DNA from: Hyphomicrobiales bacterium
Lineage (GTDB): Bacteria; Pseudomonadota; Alphaproteobacteria; Rhizobiales; Rhizobiaceae
DNA: 33,661 nucleotides
Reading direction: 5' to 3'
Assembly (NCBI GenBank): GCA_900468065.1
Contig: UBTA01000015.1
Coordinates: forward strand, 1 to 33,661
The position numbers were made by a program, and so were the translations under genes. Positions 25,501 to 33,629 of the stretch are shown piece by piece. Position 1 is the first letter of the stretch. Each line of letters opens with the position of its first letter. The notes beneath the pieces were generated by a model. That model made no database searches, had not been told where the DNA came from, and was given only the letters and a program-made list of their open reading frames with translations.

Positions 25501-26320
25501 CGCCGCGCCCTCCCTTGAGGCTCGAGGTACGCTTCATCAGCCAGTCGACGACGAGGTTGACGCAGATGGCAAGGCCGGCGATGGCGCCGCCCGGCACGAG
25601 AGCTGCGGAGATGCCGAAGATGATGCCGTCCTTGTTGTCCTTGACCATGCCGCCCCAGTCTGCGGCCGGCGGCTGGATGCCGAGGCCGAGGAAGGAGAGG
25701 GTGGAGAGGAACAGGATCGAGAAGGCGAACCGCAGGCCGAATTCGGCCAGAAGCGGCGACAGCGTATTGGGCAGAATTTCTCGAAAGATGATCCATCCGG
25801 TGCCTTCGCCGCGCAGCCGTGCCGCCTCGACGAACTCCATGACGGCCACATCAAGTGCCACGGCACGGCCGATGCGGAAGACGCGGGTACTGTCGAGGAT
25901 GGCCATGACCAGGATCAGGATCCACAGCTGCTGCGGCAGGACGGCGAGCACGACCAGTGCGAAGATCAACGTCGGGATGGCCATCATCAGATCGTTGAAG
26001 CGCGAGAACAGCTGATCGATCAGGCCGCCGGTGACGGCCGCCGTGAACGACAGGAGCATGCCGAGCGAAAACGAGATGACGGTTGCGGCCAGAGCAACGA
26101 AGATCGTCGTTCGGGCCCCGAAGATCAGGCGGGACAACAGATCCCGGCCGAGATTGTCGGTGCCAAGCAGGAAGTCGCCACCCATGGGAAGCCAGATATC
26201 GCCGACGACATCGCGTTCGCCGAAAGGCGCGATCCAGGGCGCGAAGATGGCGCAGAACAGGGCTACGGCGATGCCAATAAGGCCGACCCAGGCGCTGAGG
26301 GGAATGGAGCTCAATCTCAT
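25493..26320 (-). CDS. Peptide-type ABC permease (DppC-like)
   Basis: A 275-residue inner-membrane permease with an N-terminal helix (WVGLIGIAVALFCAIFAPWIAPFG) and the OppC/DppC hallmark GGDFLLGTDNLGRDLLSRLIFGAR. The EAA-type coupling loop is FVEAARLRGEGTGWIIFREILPNTLSPL. ATG 26320 overlaps the preceding permease by 4 nt (ATGA). It forms the channel with the DppB-like protein. Confidence 0.92.
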   Translation of the reverse strand: MRLSSIPLSAWVGLIGIAVALFCAIFAPWIAPFGERDVVGDIWLPMGGDFLLGTDNLGRDLLSRLIFGARTTIFVALAATVISFSLGMLLSFTAAVTGGLIDQLFSRFNDLMMAIPTLIFALVVLAVLPQQLWILILVMAILDSTRVFRIGRAVALDVAVMEFVEAARLRGEGTGWIIFREILPNTLSPLLAEFGLRFAFSILFLSTLSFLGLGIQPPAADWGGMVKDNKDGIIFGISAALVPGGAIAGLAICVNLVVDWLMKRTSSLKGGRGDA

Positions 26321-27423
26321 CGTGGATGCCTCAATCTCGGATTGGCGAGGATGGCGAGAATATCCGCAGCCATGTTGAGGAAAATGTAGAAGGCGGCGAA
26401 GATCAGGCCGCAGGCCTGCACCACCGGCATGTCGCGCACCGTGACCGCATCGACCATGTACTGGCCCATGCCCGGATAGACGAACACCACTTCCACGACG
26501 ACGACGCCGACCACGAGATAGGCGAGGTTGAGCGCGATGACATTGATGACCGGGGCGACGGCGTTGGGAGCGGCGTGCCGGGCAATGATACGGAAGGCGC
26601 TGAGCCCCTTGAGTTCCGCCGTCTCCACATAGGCAGACGCCATGACGTTGAGGATAGCCGCGCGGGTCATGCGCATCATGTGGGCGAGAACGACCAGCAC
26701 GAGCGTTGCCACCGGCAGCGCGATGGCCGAGAGACGTTCGCCAAAGCTCATGCCGTCATAAACGGTGGCCGGGAAGGTCGCCACGCCCATCTGAACGGCA
26801 AAGAACAGGATCAGCAGATAGCCGACGAAGAATTCGGGCAGCGAGATTGCGGCCAGGGAGACAACATTGATGATCTTGTCCGGCAGCCGGTTTCGATATT
26901 GCACGGCGAGCATGCCAAGCCCGACCGCCAGCGGAACCGAGATGATCGCAGCGAAGAAAGCAAGGAACAGGGAGTTTCCAAGCCGCTTGCCGATCTGCTC
27001 GCTGACGGAGTTCCGGCTGGCCCAGGATTTTCCGAAGTCACCCTGCAGGGCGCCGCCGAGCCAGCTGAAATAACGCTCGGTCACGGGGCGGTCGAGGCCG
27101 AGGTCCTTGCGGATGTTTTCGACAGCCTGCGGCGTTGCCGACTGGCCGAGATAGGTCGTGGCGAAATCGCCGGGCAGGGCTTCCACGCCGCCGAAGATCA
27201 TCAGCGACACTGCAAAGAGGAGGCCAACGCTTAAACCCAGCCGCTGGATGATGAGCGCCGCCAGGGGGCGGCGCAGGGTGAAACGGCGCCAGAACGTGCC
27301 GGTGACGACGCCGGGTGGTGGCGTCAGCATCGTTCCGGAAACGGGCGGCGACTGCGAGAGGCTTTCGCCTCCCGCAGCAGTGCCCGTTGTGTGCGCCGGA
27401 CCCGAGACCGGTCCGCCCGCCAT
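26317..27423 (-). CDS. Peptide-type ABC permease (DppB-like) with N-terminal extension
   Basis: A 368-residue inner-membrane permease. The conserved DppB core starts near residue 58 (QRLGLSVGLLFAVSLMIFGGVEALPGD) and has the coupling loop YVETAELKGLSAFRIIARHAAPNAV. The first 55 or so residues are rich in Gly, Pro, Ser and Thr and unusual for the family. The upstream receptor stop and this ATG share one base (TGATG), favouring coupled initiation at 27423. The internal Met32 (27330) is the alternative start and would remove much of the extension. Confidence 0.9.
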   Translation of the reverse strand: MAGGPVSGPAHTTGTAAGGESLSQSPPVSGTMLTPPPGVVTGTFWRRFTLRRPLAALIIQRLGLSVGLLFAVSLMIFGGVEALPGDFATTYLGQSATPQAVENIRKDLGLDRPVTERYFSWLGGALQGDFGKSWASRNSVSEQIGKRLGNSLFLAFFAAIISVPLAVGLGMLAVQYRNRLPDKIINVVSLAAISLPEFFVGYLLILFFAVQMGVATFPATVYDGMSFGERLSAIALPVATLVLVVLAHMMRMTRAAILNVMASAYVETAELKGLSAFRIIARHAAPNAVAPVINVIALNLAYLVVGVVVVEVVFVYPGMGQYMVDAVTVRDMPVVQACGLIFAAFYIFLNMAADILAILANPRLRHPR

Positions 27424-29012
27424 CAGGCGTCGAGCCAGACGCGGGTTGCGACGAAGCCGTTCGACATGTCGTTGCCGACGTCCTTGACGTAGCCCTTCAC
27501 CTGCTTGGTGCTGGCGTTCACGAAGTCGTTGAACATCGGCAGGATGACACCGCCTTCGTCGCGGACCATCGTTGCCATCGCGGTGTAGAGTTCCTTGCGC
27601 TTGCCATCGTCCAGCTCGGAGCGGGCTTCGAGCAGCACCTTGTCGAAATCAGGACGTTTGAACCGGGTATCGTTCCAGTCCGCCGTCGAGAGATAGGCAG
27701 TGGAATACATCAGGTCCTGTGTGGGACGGCCACCCCAGTAGGAGGTCGAGAAGGGCTGCACGTTCCAGACGTTGGTCCAGTAGCCGTCACCCGGTTCGCG
27801 CTTGACCTCGATGTTGATGCCGGCCTTTTTGCAGCTTTCCTGATAGAGGACGGCCGCATCGACGGCACCCGGGAAGGCGACGTCGGACGTACGCAGGAGA
27901 ACCGAACCGTCATGGCCGGATTTCTTGTAGTGGAAAGCCGCCTTGTCCGGATCGTACACGCGCTGTTCGATGCTGTCGGGGAAGAGGGCATAGGTCGAGT
28001 TGATCGGGAAGTCGTTGCCGACTTTGCCGTAGCCGCCGAGGATCTTGTCGACCATCGTCTCGCGGTCCATGGCGTATTTCAGTGCCAGGCGCAGGTCGTT
28101 GTTGTCGAACGGCGCCGTGTTGCAATGCATGATGAAAACGTAGTGGCCGCGGCCGGAAGTCGACAGGATTTCGACATTCGGTGCGCGCTTGAGCATGCCG
28201 ACGGTCTTCGGATCGACGCGGTTGATGAAGTGGACCTGGCCGGACGACAGGGCTGCCATGCGGGCAGTCGCGTCGTTCATGACGATGATTTCGACGGAAT
28301 CGACGAAGCCGCGATCGGTACGCCAATATTCCGGGAATTTTTCGAAGGTCGCCCGGACGCCCGGCTCCCAGCTGGTCATCTTGTAAGGCCCGGTGCCGAT
28401 GGCGGCTTCCGGATCGTCGATGCCGCCGTTCGGCTGGATGACAAGGTGATAGGCGCTGAGCAGCAACGGCATGTCGGCGTTGCCCTCGTTGAGCGTAACC
28501 ACCAAATTGCCGCCGTCGGCCTTGATTTCCTTGATCGACTTCATGACGCCAAGAGCGCCGGATTCTGATTTTTCGTCGGAATGCCGCTTCAGCGTCGCGA
28601 CGACGTCATCGACGGTCAGATCCTTGCCATTGTGGAACTTGACGCCGCTACGGATCTTGAAGGTCCAGGTCACGGCATCCTTCGATGGCTCCCAGGATTC
28701 GGCCAGCGACGGGACGGGCGCGCCGGTGAAGGGGTCGGATTCGACGAGAAGGTCGCCCCAGTTATGGCTGGTGACGAATGTGACCTGCGACAGGTTCTTG
28801 CCCGGATCCTTGCTGTCGGTGGCCGAGCCGCCTTCCAGGCCAAGCTTGAGGTGACCGCCTTTTTTTGGTTCCTGCGCCGAGGCGCTGGTGGCAAACAACG
28901 TGCTGGCGCTGGAGAGCGCGACACCTGCGGCCACGGTGCGTCCAATGAATTCGCGGCGGTTCATCTTGCCCATCATGACCTGATTGGCGAGGTAGTTCTT
29001 GTAATCGCTCAT
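27423..29012 (-). CDS. Peptide-type ABC solute-binding protein (paralogue 2)
   Basis: A 529-residue family 5 binding protein and first gene of a four-gene transporter operon. A twin-arginine signal lies after a short N-terminal segment (MNRREFIGRTVAAGVALSSAS, ending near SASAQE). The start MSDYKNYL at 29012 follows AAAGGGAACAGGGG, nearly the same leader as paralogue 1. The frame extends to 29099 without a ribosome site. Despite the peptide-transporter label, family 5 receptors also bind opines, nickel complexes and other ligands. The neighbouring CoA-ligase and CaiD-like genes suggest a charged carboxylic-acid or betaine-type ligand, but this is inference. Confidence 0.92.
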   Translation of the reverse strand: MSDYKNYLANQVMMGKMNRREFIGRTVAAGVALSSASTLFATSASAQEPKKGGHLKLGLEGGSATDSKDPGKNLSQVTFVTSHNWGDLLVESDPFTGAPVPSLAESWEPSKDAVTWTFKIRSGVKFHNGKDLTVDDVVATLKRHSDEKSESGALGVMKSIKEIKADGGNLVVTLNEGNADMPLLLSAYHLVIQPNGGIDDPEAAIGTGPYKMTSWEPGVRATFEKFPEYWRTDRGFVDSVEIIVMNDATARMAALSSGQVHFINRVDPKTVGMLKRAPNVEILSTSGRGHYVFIMHCNTAPFDNNDLRLALKYAMDRETMVDKILGGYGKVGNDFPINSTYALFPDSIEQRVYDPDKAAFHYKKSGHDGSVLLRTSDVAFPGAVDAAVLYQESCKKAGINIEVKREPGDGYWTNVWNVQPFSTSYWGGRPTQDLMYSTAYLSTADWNDTRFKRPDFDKVLLEARSELDDGKRKELYTAMATMVRDEGGVILPMFNDFVNASTKQVKGYVKDVGNDMSNGFVATRVWLDA

Positions 29013-29326
29013 TCCCCTGTTCCCTTTGTTGAATGGCTTTTCGCCGTTTTTGATTATTATTTTTCGATCGATGTCGATCAGGTAGTTGCTAGAATGCATG
29101 CCCGAAGGCAGTGATGCCAGTCACTTTTGCGGATTGGTCAGCCGCGATTCAAAACCTTTCCAAAATAGGGGCATTCCGTTGCCGGAAATGCCGTTAGAAT
29201 TAAGGGTATCGTCTCAGTAGTATTCTGTATTCATACAAAAATTCCGCAATTATCATAAATCAGGCTTATGGTAATCTGGCGCACTTTGCCGGCCCGTCTT
29301 TCCTGGCGGCAAACACTTCCCGGCCG
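29013..29326. promoter_or_regulatory. AT-rich intergenic region: presumed promoter of the transporter operon
   Basis: 314 bp without a credible gene, more AT-rich than its surroundings. It holds an inverted repeat with half-sites ATTATCATAA (29249-29258) and TTATGGTAAT (29266-29275), matching at 9 of 10 positions around a 7-nt spacer. The octamer TATGGTAA within it is also found at 22569-22576, before the HTH regulator. Smaller dyads are AGTGA-N6-TCACT (29110-29125) and GATCGA-TG-TCGATC (29066-29079). No strong terminator is seen after the caiD-like gene, so read-through into the transporter operon is possible. Confidence 0.45.
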
Positions 29327-30118
29327 TTATTTTCCCTTCCAGACCGGATCCCGTTTTTCCGAAAAAGCCCGTGCGCCTTCCAGCTGGTCTTCGCTGGAAT
29401 AGAGGATGTCGACCGTCTTGAACTGGCGTTTGGTGATCTTGTTCATCGTCGTCTGGAAATCCTCGCCTTCGGCAGCGCGAACCACTTCCTTGATGGCAGC
29501 ATAGACCAGCGGCGGGCCGCTTTCGAGCAGACGGGCGAGCTCCCAGGCGCGCTCCATCAGCTTGGTCGCGGGCAGGATCTCGTTGACGAAGCCCCAGCGG
29601 TGGGCCTCCGCCGCATCCAGCCAGCGGCCGGTGAACAGCATGTCCATGGCGATATGATAGGGGATGCGCTTGGGCAGCTTGATCGAAGCGGCATCGGCCA
29701 CGGTTCCCGAGCGGATTTCCGGCAGGGCGAAGGTCGCGTGTTCGGCGGCAAGGATCATGTCGGTCGACAGGGCGATTTCCAGGCCGCCGCCGCAGCAGAT
29801 GCCGTTGATGGCTGCGATGACCGGCTTGTTGAGGTCGCGCAATTCCTGCATGCCGCCGAAGCCGCCAATGCCATAGTCGCCATCGACGGCGTCACCGCCG
29901 GCTGCGGCCTTCAGATCCCATCCCGGACAGAAGAATTTTTCCCCGGCGCCGGTGATGATGGCGACGCGCAACGTATCGTCATCGCGAAAACCGGCGAAGA
30001 TTTCGCCCATGATGCGGCTGGTCACCAGATCGATCGCGTTGGCCTTCGGCCGATCGATGGTGACTTCGAGAATGCCGCCTTCGCGGCGTGTTCTGATAGG
30101 TCCGGTCATAGGCGTCAT
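29327..30118 (-). CDS. caiD: Crotonobetainyl-CoA hydratase-like enoyl-CoA hydratase (CaiD type)
   Basis: 263 residues in the crotonase family. DRPKANAID, LRVAIITGAGEKFF, GWDLKAAA, GGF-G, the KPVIAAING oxyanion-hole region, and the C-terminal FSEKRDPVWKGK agree strongly with E. coli CaiD as I recall it, more than with generic enoyl-CoA hydratases. The catalytic glutamates are probably Glu114 (GGGLEIAL) and Glu134 (ALPE). CaiD interconverts crotonobetainyl-CoA and L-carnitinyl-CoA. The ATG overlaps the ligase stop by 4 nt, so both come from one mRNA. Specificity for another trimethylated or branched enoyl-CoA remains possible. Confidence 0.78.
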   Translation of the reverse strand: MTPMTGPIRTRREGGILEVTIDRPKANAIDLVTSRIMGEIFAGFRDDDTLRVAIITGAGEKFFCPGWDLKAAAGGDAVDGDYGIGGFGGMQELRDLNKPVIAAINGICCGGGLEIALSTDMILAAEHATFALPEIRSGTVADAASIKLPKRIPYHIAMDMLFTGRWLDAAEAHRWGFVNEILPATKLMERAWELARLLESGPPLVYAAIKEVVRAAEGEDFQTTMNKITKRQFKTVDILYSSEDQLEGARAFSEKRDPVWKGK

Positions 30119-32169
30119 TTCCTTCGACGGATCAGGGCATCGGCTGCAACGGTTCCAGACCCTTGCGGCAACACCATGATAGGATTGATATCGAGTTCTT
30201 CGAGTATTGTAGCGTTTGCTGCGACATAGGATGCGACGGCAGCGACAGCGGTTGCGAGCGCTGCAATGTCGCCCTTCGGGCCGCCGCGATAGCCATCGAG
30301 CAGTTTCTTGATTTTCAGGCCGGAAATGGCTTCGTTGATCGCTTCCGGCGTCATTGGAAGGGTCAAAATCGCCGAATCGTCCAGCAATTCCACCAGAATC
30401 CCGCCTGCGCCGATGGTGAGCACCAGACCGGCAACGGGATCGCGGAGCGCCCCGACGATGATTTCGGCGACGGGTTTTGCGATCATTTTTTCGACGAGAT
30501 AGCCGGATGCGACGCTTTTCATGGCGTCTGCCGCGTCCAGAACCGATTGGCGGTCGCCAAGATTGAGCTTGACGGCGCCAGCTTCAGTCTTATGGGCGAC
30601 GCCGAGGCCCTTGAGCACCACGGGAAATCCGAGCATTTCAGCGGCATCTGCTGCCTCATCTGCAGTGGAGGCTGCTTTGCCCGTCGGGACCGCTAGACCG
30701 AATTTTGCCAGCTCGGCCTTTGCCTCGTTTTCGCTGATGGTGATGATCTCGCCGTCTTCCGCATGTGCGGACAGAAGCGGTGCCGGGGCCGGTTTTGCCC
30801 AGATGGCACCGATAGCGGCCGAGATTTCGGCAGCGGCCAGCGCCTCGTCAATACCGGAAAAGGCGACGACACCAGACGCCATCAGCGACAGGGCCGTGTC
30901 TTCGGGCATATTTTCACCAAGGCTGGCGACGATGCCGGCAACGGCGCCGGTGGCCTTGGCCGAGGCAATGACGGCTTCGCAGGTGGTGTTCCAGTCGCTG
31001 GCGTCACAACGGTCCTGGCGGGGGAAGTCGAGTACGATGAGATTGAGCGCGTAATCGCCTTTCATCATCGCGGTAAAGGCGATCGTCTGCTTTTCCAGAT
31101 TGCCCCAGACGAAGGTGTGGTAGTCGAGCGGATTGGCGATGGTCACCATTTCGCCCAGGCTTTCACGCAGCGGCTGGCGTTGTTCGTCTTTCAGCGCCCG
31201 GAACACCGTTTTCCGCTTCACCCCGGCGTCCGCCATCAATGAAGCTTCGCCACCGGAGCAACTCATCGAGGAAACATCGTAGCTTTTCAATGGCGGGTGC
31301 AGGTGGAGCAGTTTCAACGTTTCCAGAAGTTCTGGGAGCGTATCGACCCGGCCAATACCGAGACGTTCGAGGACTGCACCGGAAACGGCGTCATTGCCCG
31401 CAAGAGACGCGGTATGTGAAACCGTCGCCAGTTGCGCGGCTTCGGATTTTCCGACCTTCAGGGTGACGACCGGCTTCTTCAGTTCCCGCGCCCGCGCCGC
31501 CAGACGCTGCAGGGCTTCGATACTGTCGAAACCTTCGATGTGGAGGCCAACGGCCGTGACACGCGGATCTTCGAGCGCTGCGATCGCAAGTTCCGACAGG
31601 CCGGTTTGTGCCTGGTTTCCCGCCGTCATGATATAAGCGAGCGGCAGGCCGCGCATCTGCATCGATATGTTGCAGGCGATGTTGGACGACTGCGTGAGAA
31701 CGGCGACACCGCGTTCGACCCGCTGCATGCCGTGCTGGTCCGGCCAGAGCAGGGCGCCGTCGAGCGCATTGATGAAGCCATAGCAATTGGGGCCGACGAT
31801 TGGCATGTCACCGGCGGCTGTGACCAGCGCCTCCTGCAGGTCGTTGCCATCGGCGAGCTCGCTGACGGCCTCGCGAAACCCGGAGGCGTAGCAGATGGCA
31901 CCGCCGGCACCGCGGGCGGACAGATCGCGGATGATCTCGATGGTGAGCTGACGGTTGACGCCGACGAAGGAGGCGTCGGGCGCGGCCGGCAGTTCGGCCA
32001 CCGAGCGGTAGCAACGGCGGCCGAGGATTTCGTCCTGTTTGGGGTGCACCGGCCAGATATCGCCGGTGAACCCCATCTTGTCGCATTGTTCGATGACCCG
32101 GCGCGCTTCCTTGCCGCCGAAGACGGCGATGGATTTGGGCCGGATAAGGCGGTCGAGGGATCGGGTCAT
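30115..32169 (-). CDS. Fused ADP-forming acyl-CoA ligase (acetate-CoA ligase family)
   Basis: 684 residues with the alpha and beta parts of ADP(NDP)-forming acyl-CoA synthetases in one chain. They run CoA-binding domain (about 8-130), succinyl-CoA-ligase-like domains carrying the phosphohistidine His252 in SHTASLAG, and a C-terminal ATP-grasp domain (about 470-684) with the second conserved histidine, His526, in VAHKTEAGAV. It makes an acyl-CoA from acid, CoA and ATP, releasing ADP and phosphate. Sitting between acyl-CoA dehydrogenase and CaiD-like genes, it probably activates a carnitine- or gamma-butyrobetaine-like acid in place of the AMP-forming CaiC. The start MTRSLDR at 32169 follows CGGAG; codon 3 upstream (32175) is the alternative. 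Confidence 0.85.
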   Translation of the reverse strand: MTRSLDRLIRPKSIAVFGGKEARRVIEQCDKMGFTGDIWPVHPKQDEILGRRCYRSVAELPAAPDASFVGVNRQLTIEIIRDLSARGAGGAICYASGFREAVSELADGNDLQEALVTAAGDMPIVGPNCYGFINALDGALLWPDQHGMQRVERGVAVLTQSSNIACNISMQMRGLPLAYIMTAGNQAQTGLSELAIAALEDPRVTAVGLHIEGFDSIEALQRLAARARELKKPVVTLKVGKSEAAQLATVSHTASLAGNDAVSGAVLERLGIGRVDTLPELLETLKLLHLHPPLKSYDVSSMSCSGGEASLMADAGVKRKTVFRALKDEQRQPLRESLGEMVTIANPLDYHTFVWGNLEKQTIAFTAMMKGDYALNLIVLDFPRQDRCDASDWNTTCEAVIASAKATGAVAGIVASLGENMPEDTALSLMASGVVAFSGIDEALAAAEISAAIGAIWAKPAPAPLLSAHAEDGEIITISENEAKAELAKFGLAVPTGKAASTADEAADAAEMLGFPVVLKGLGVAHKTEAGAVKLNLGDRQSVLDAADAMKSVASGYLVEKMIAKPVAEIIVGALRDPVAGLVLTIGAGGILVELLDDSAILTLPMTPEAINEAISGLKIKKLLDGYRGGPKGDIAALATAVAAVASYVAANATILEELDINPIMVLPQGSGTVAADALIRRRK

Positions 32170-32192
32170 GCACATGCTCCGAAGGCAGTTTT

Positions 32193-32384
32193 CCTCTTCT
32201 CCCCTGCGGGGAGAAGGTGGCGCAACGCGCCGGATGAGGGGGGCGAAGCCACAGGCGGCGAGCATGCCTTATGACGTCTCGCAGCCATCTGGCCGCCTGC
32301 TAGTTCTCTGTTCTCTGAAGGATCGCGTTCTGCCGCCCCCTCATCCGCCCTTCGGGCACCTTCTCCCCGCAGGGGAGAAGAGGG
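32193..32384. repeat. Inverted repeat pair between acyl-CoA dehydrogenase and ligase genes
   Basis: A roughly 50-bp arm at 32193-32245 (palindromic core TCTCCCC-TGC-GGGGAGA, then a segment ending in GATGAGGGGG) has an inverted counterpart at 32335-32384. About 90 bp of unrelated sequence lies between. It fills most of the 247-bp gap between two genes that otherwise look like one operon. It is a different family from the TTGT/TTGA-centred elements. No ORF is seen. Confidence 0.8.
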
Positions 32385-32416
32385 AGCGAGCGGCTGCCGT
32401 TGAGATGCCTTCATCC

Positions 32417-33577
32417 TCATGCTCCCAATGGGCGCAGGAGGTCGCGGCTGATGATATGCCGCTGGATTTCCGAGGTGCCGTCCCAGATGCGTTCGACACG
32501 GGCATCGCGCCAGAAGCGGGCAAGCGGCAGGTCATCCATCAGGCCCATGCCGCCATAGATCTGGATCGCCTCGTCGGTGACGCGCGACAGCATCTCGGAG
32601 GCGTAGAGCTTGGCGGAGGCGATTTCGCGGTTGGCAGGCAGCTTCTGGTCGAGCCGCCAAGCTGCTGCGAGCGTCAGATAATCAGCGGCGTCGATCTCGG
32701 TGATCATGTCGGCAAGCTTGAAGGAGACGCCCTGGTTGGCGCCGATCGGCTTGCCGAACTGCTTGCGCTCTGCGGCATAGGGCAGGGCATAGTCGAATAC
32801 CCGCCGTGCCCGGCCAACGCAGGTGGCAGCAACGGTGATGCGGGTGGCATAGAGCCAGTCATTGGCGATGTCGAAACCCTTGTGCACTTCGCCGAGAATG
32901 GCGGACGAGGGCAGGCGGCAATCGTCAAACGACAGGATGCAGTTCTTGTAGCCACGATGCGAGACCGAATCGTAGCCGTTGCGGATTTCAAAGCCCGGCG
33001 TGCCGCGATCGACCAGGAAACAGGTGATCTTCTTTTTTGGCCCGCGCGGAGTTTCCTCTTCGCCCGTAGCGATAAAGACGATGACGAAATCGGCGATATT
33101 GGCATGCGAAATGAAATGCTTGGTGCCGTTGACGATCCAGTCGTCGCCATCGGGCTTGGCAAAACATTTCATACCGCGCACGTCGGAACCGGCATCCGGC
33201 TCGGTCATCGCAAGCGCATCGAATTTTTCGCCCTTGACGGCGGGGATCAGGTATTTTTCGCGCTGCTCTTCATTGCAGGCCATCAGGATGCCGGAGGGGC
33301 GGCCGAAGAACACGGTGAGGCCCATCGAGCCACGGCCAAGTTCGCGCTCGACCAGCGTGAAGGTCTGGTGATCAAGCCCAGCGCCACCGACCTCTTCCGG
33401 CATGTTGCAGGCGAAGAAGCCGAGATCCTTGCACTTTTGCGCAATCTCCTGGCCAAGCTCCTTCGGTACGATGCCGGTGCGCTCCACCTCGTTCTCATGC
33501 GGATAGATTTCGGTCTCGACGAAGCCGCGCACGGTGTCGACGATCATCTGCTGTTCTTCGGTCAGTGCGAAATTCAT
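32417..33577 (-). CDS. Acyl-CoA dehydrogenase, possibly gamma-butyrobetainyl-CoA dehydrogenase
   Basis: 386 residues with the full acyl-CoA dehydrogenase fold: N-terminal helices (LTEEQQMIVDTVRGFVE), middle beta domain with AMTEPDAGSDVRGM, and a C-terminal FAD/tetramer domain with ERKQFGKPI, IQIYGGMGLM and a final WDGTSEIQR. Asp366 occupies the place where the catalytic base Glu of the YEGT motif is found in medium- and short-chain enzymes. It would oxidise an acyl-CoA to the enoyl-CoA used by the CaiD-like enzyme. ATG 33577 follows AAGGAGG with good spacing. It probably heads a three-gene operon with the ligase and the hydratase. The substrate is inferred from context only. Confidence 0.88.
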   Translation of the reverse strand: MNFALTEEQQMIVDTVRGFVETEIYPHENEVERTGIVPKELGQEIAQKCKDLGFFACNMPEEVGGAGLDHQTFTLVERELGRGSMGLTVFFGRPSGILMACNEEQREKYLIPAVKGEKFDALAMTEPDAGSDVRGMKCFAKPDGDDWIVNGTKHFISHANIADFVIVFIATGEEETPRGPKKKITCFLVDRGTPGFEIRNGYDSVSHRGYKNCILSFDDCRLPSSAILGEVHKGFDIANDWLYATRITVAATCVGRARRVFDYALPYAAERKQFGKPIGANQGVSFKLADMITEIDAADYLTLAAAWRLDQKLPANREIASAKLYASEMLSRVTDEAIQIYGGMGLMDDLPLARFWRDARVERIWDGTSEIQRHIISRDLLRPLGA

Positions 33578-33629
33578 ATCAAATCCCTCCTTTTTTATGT
33601 GCCTTGAGCGCGGCATGCTCCAAGGCGCT

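Noticed and set aside
29327..30118. Generic fatty-acid enoyl-CoA hydratase
   Set aside because: Several stretches, including the very C-terminus, match CaiD better than generic crotonases; kept as an alternative in the entry but not as the main call.
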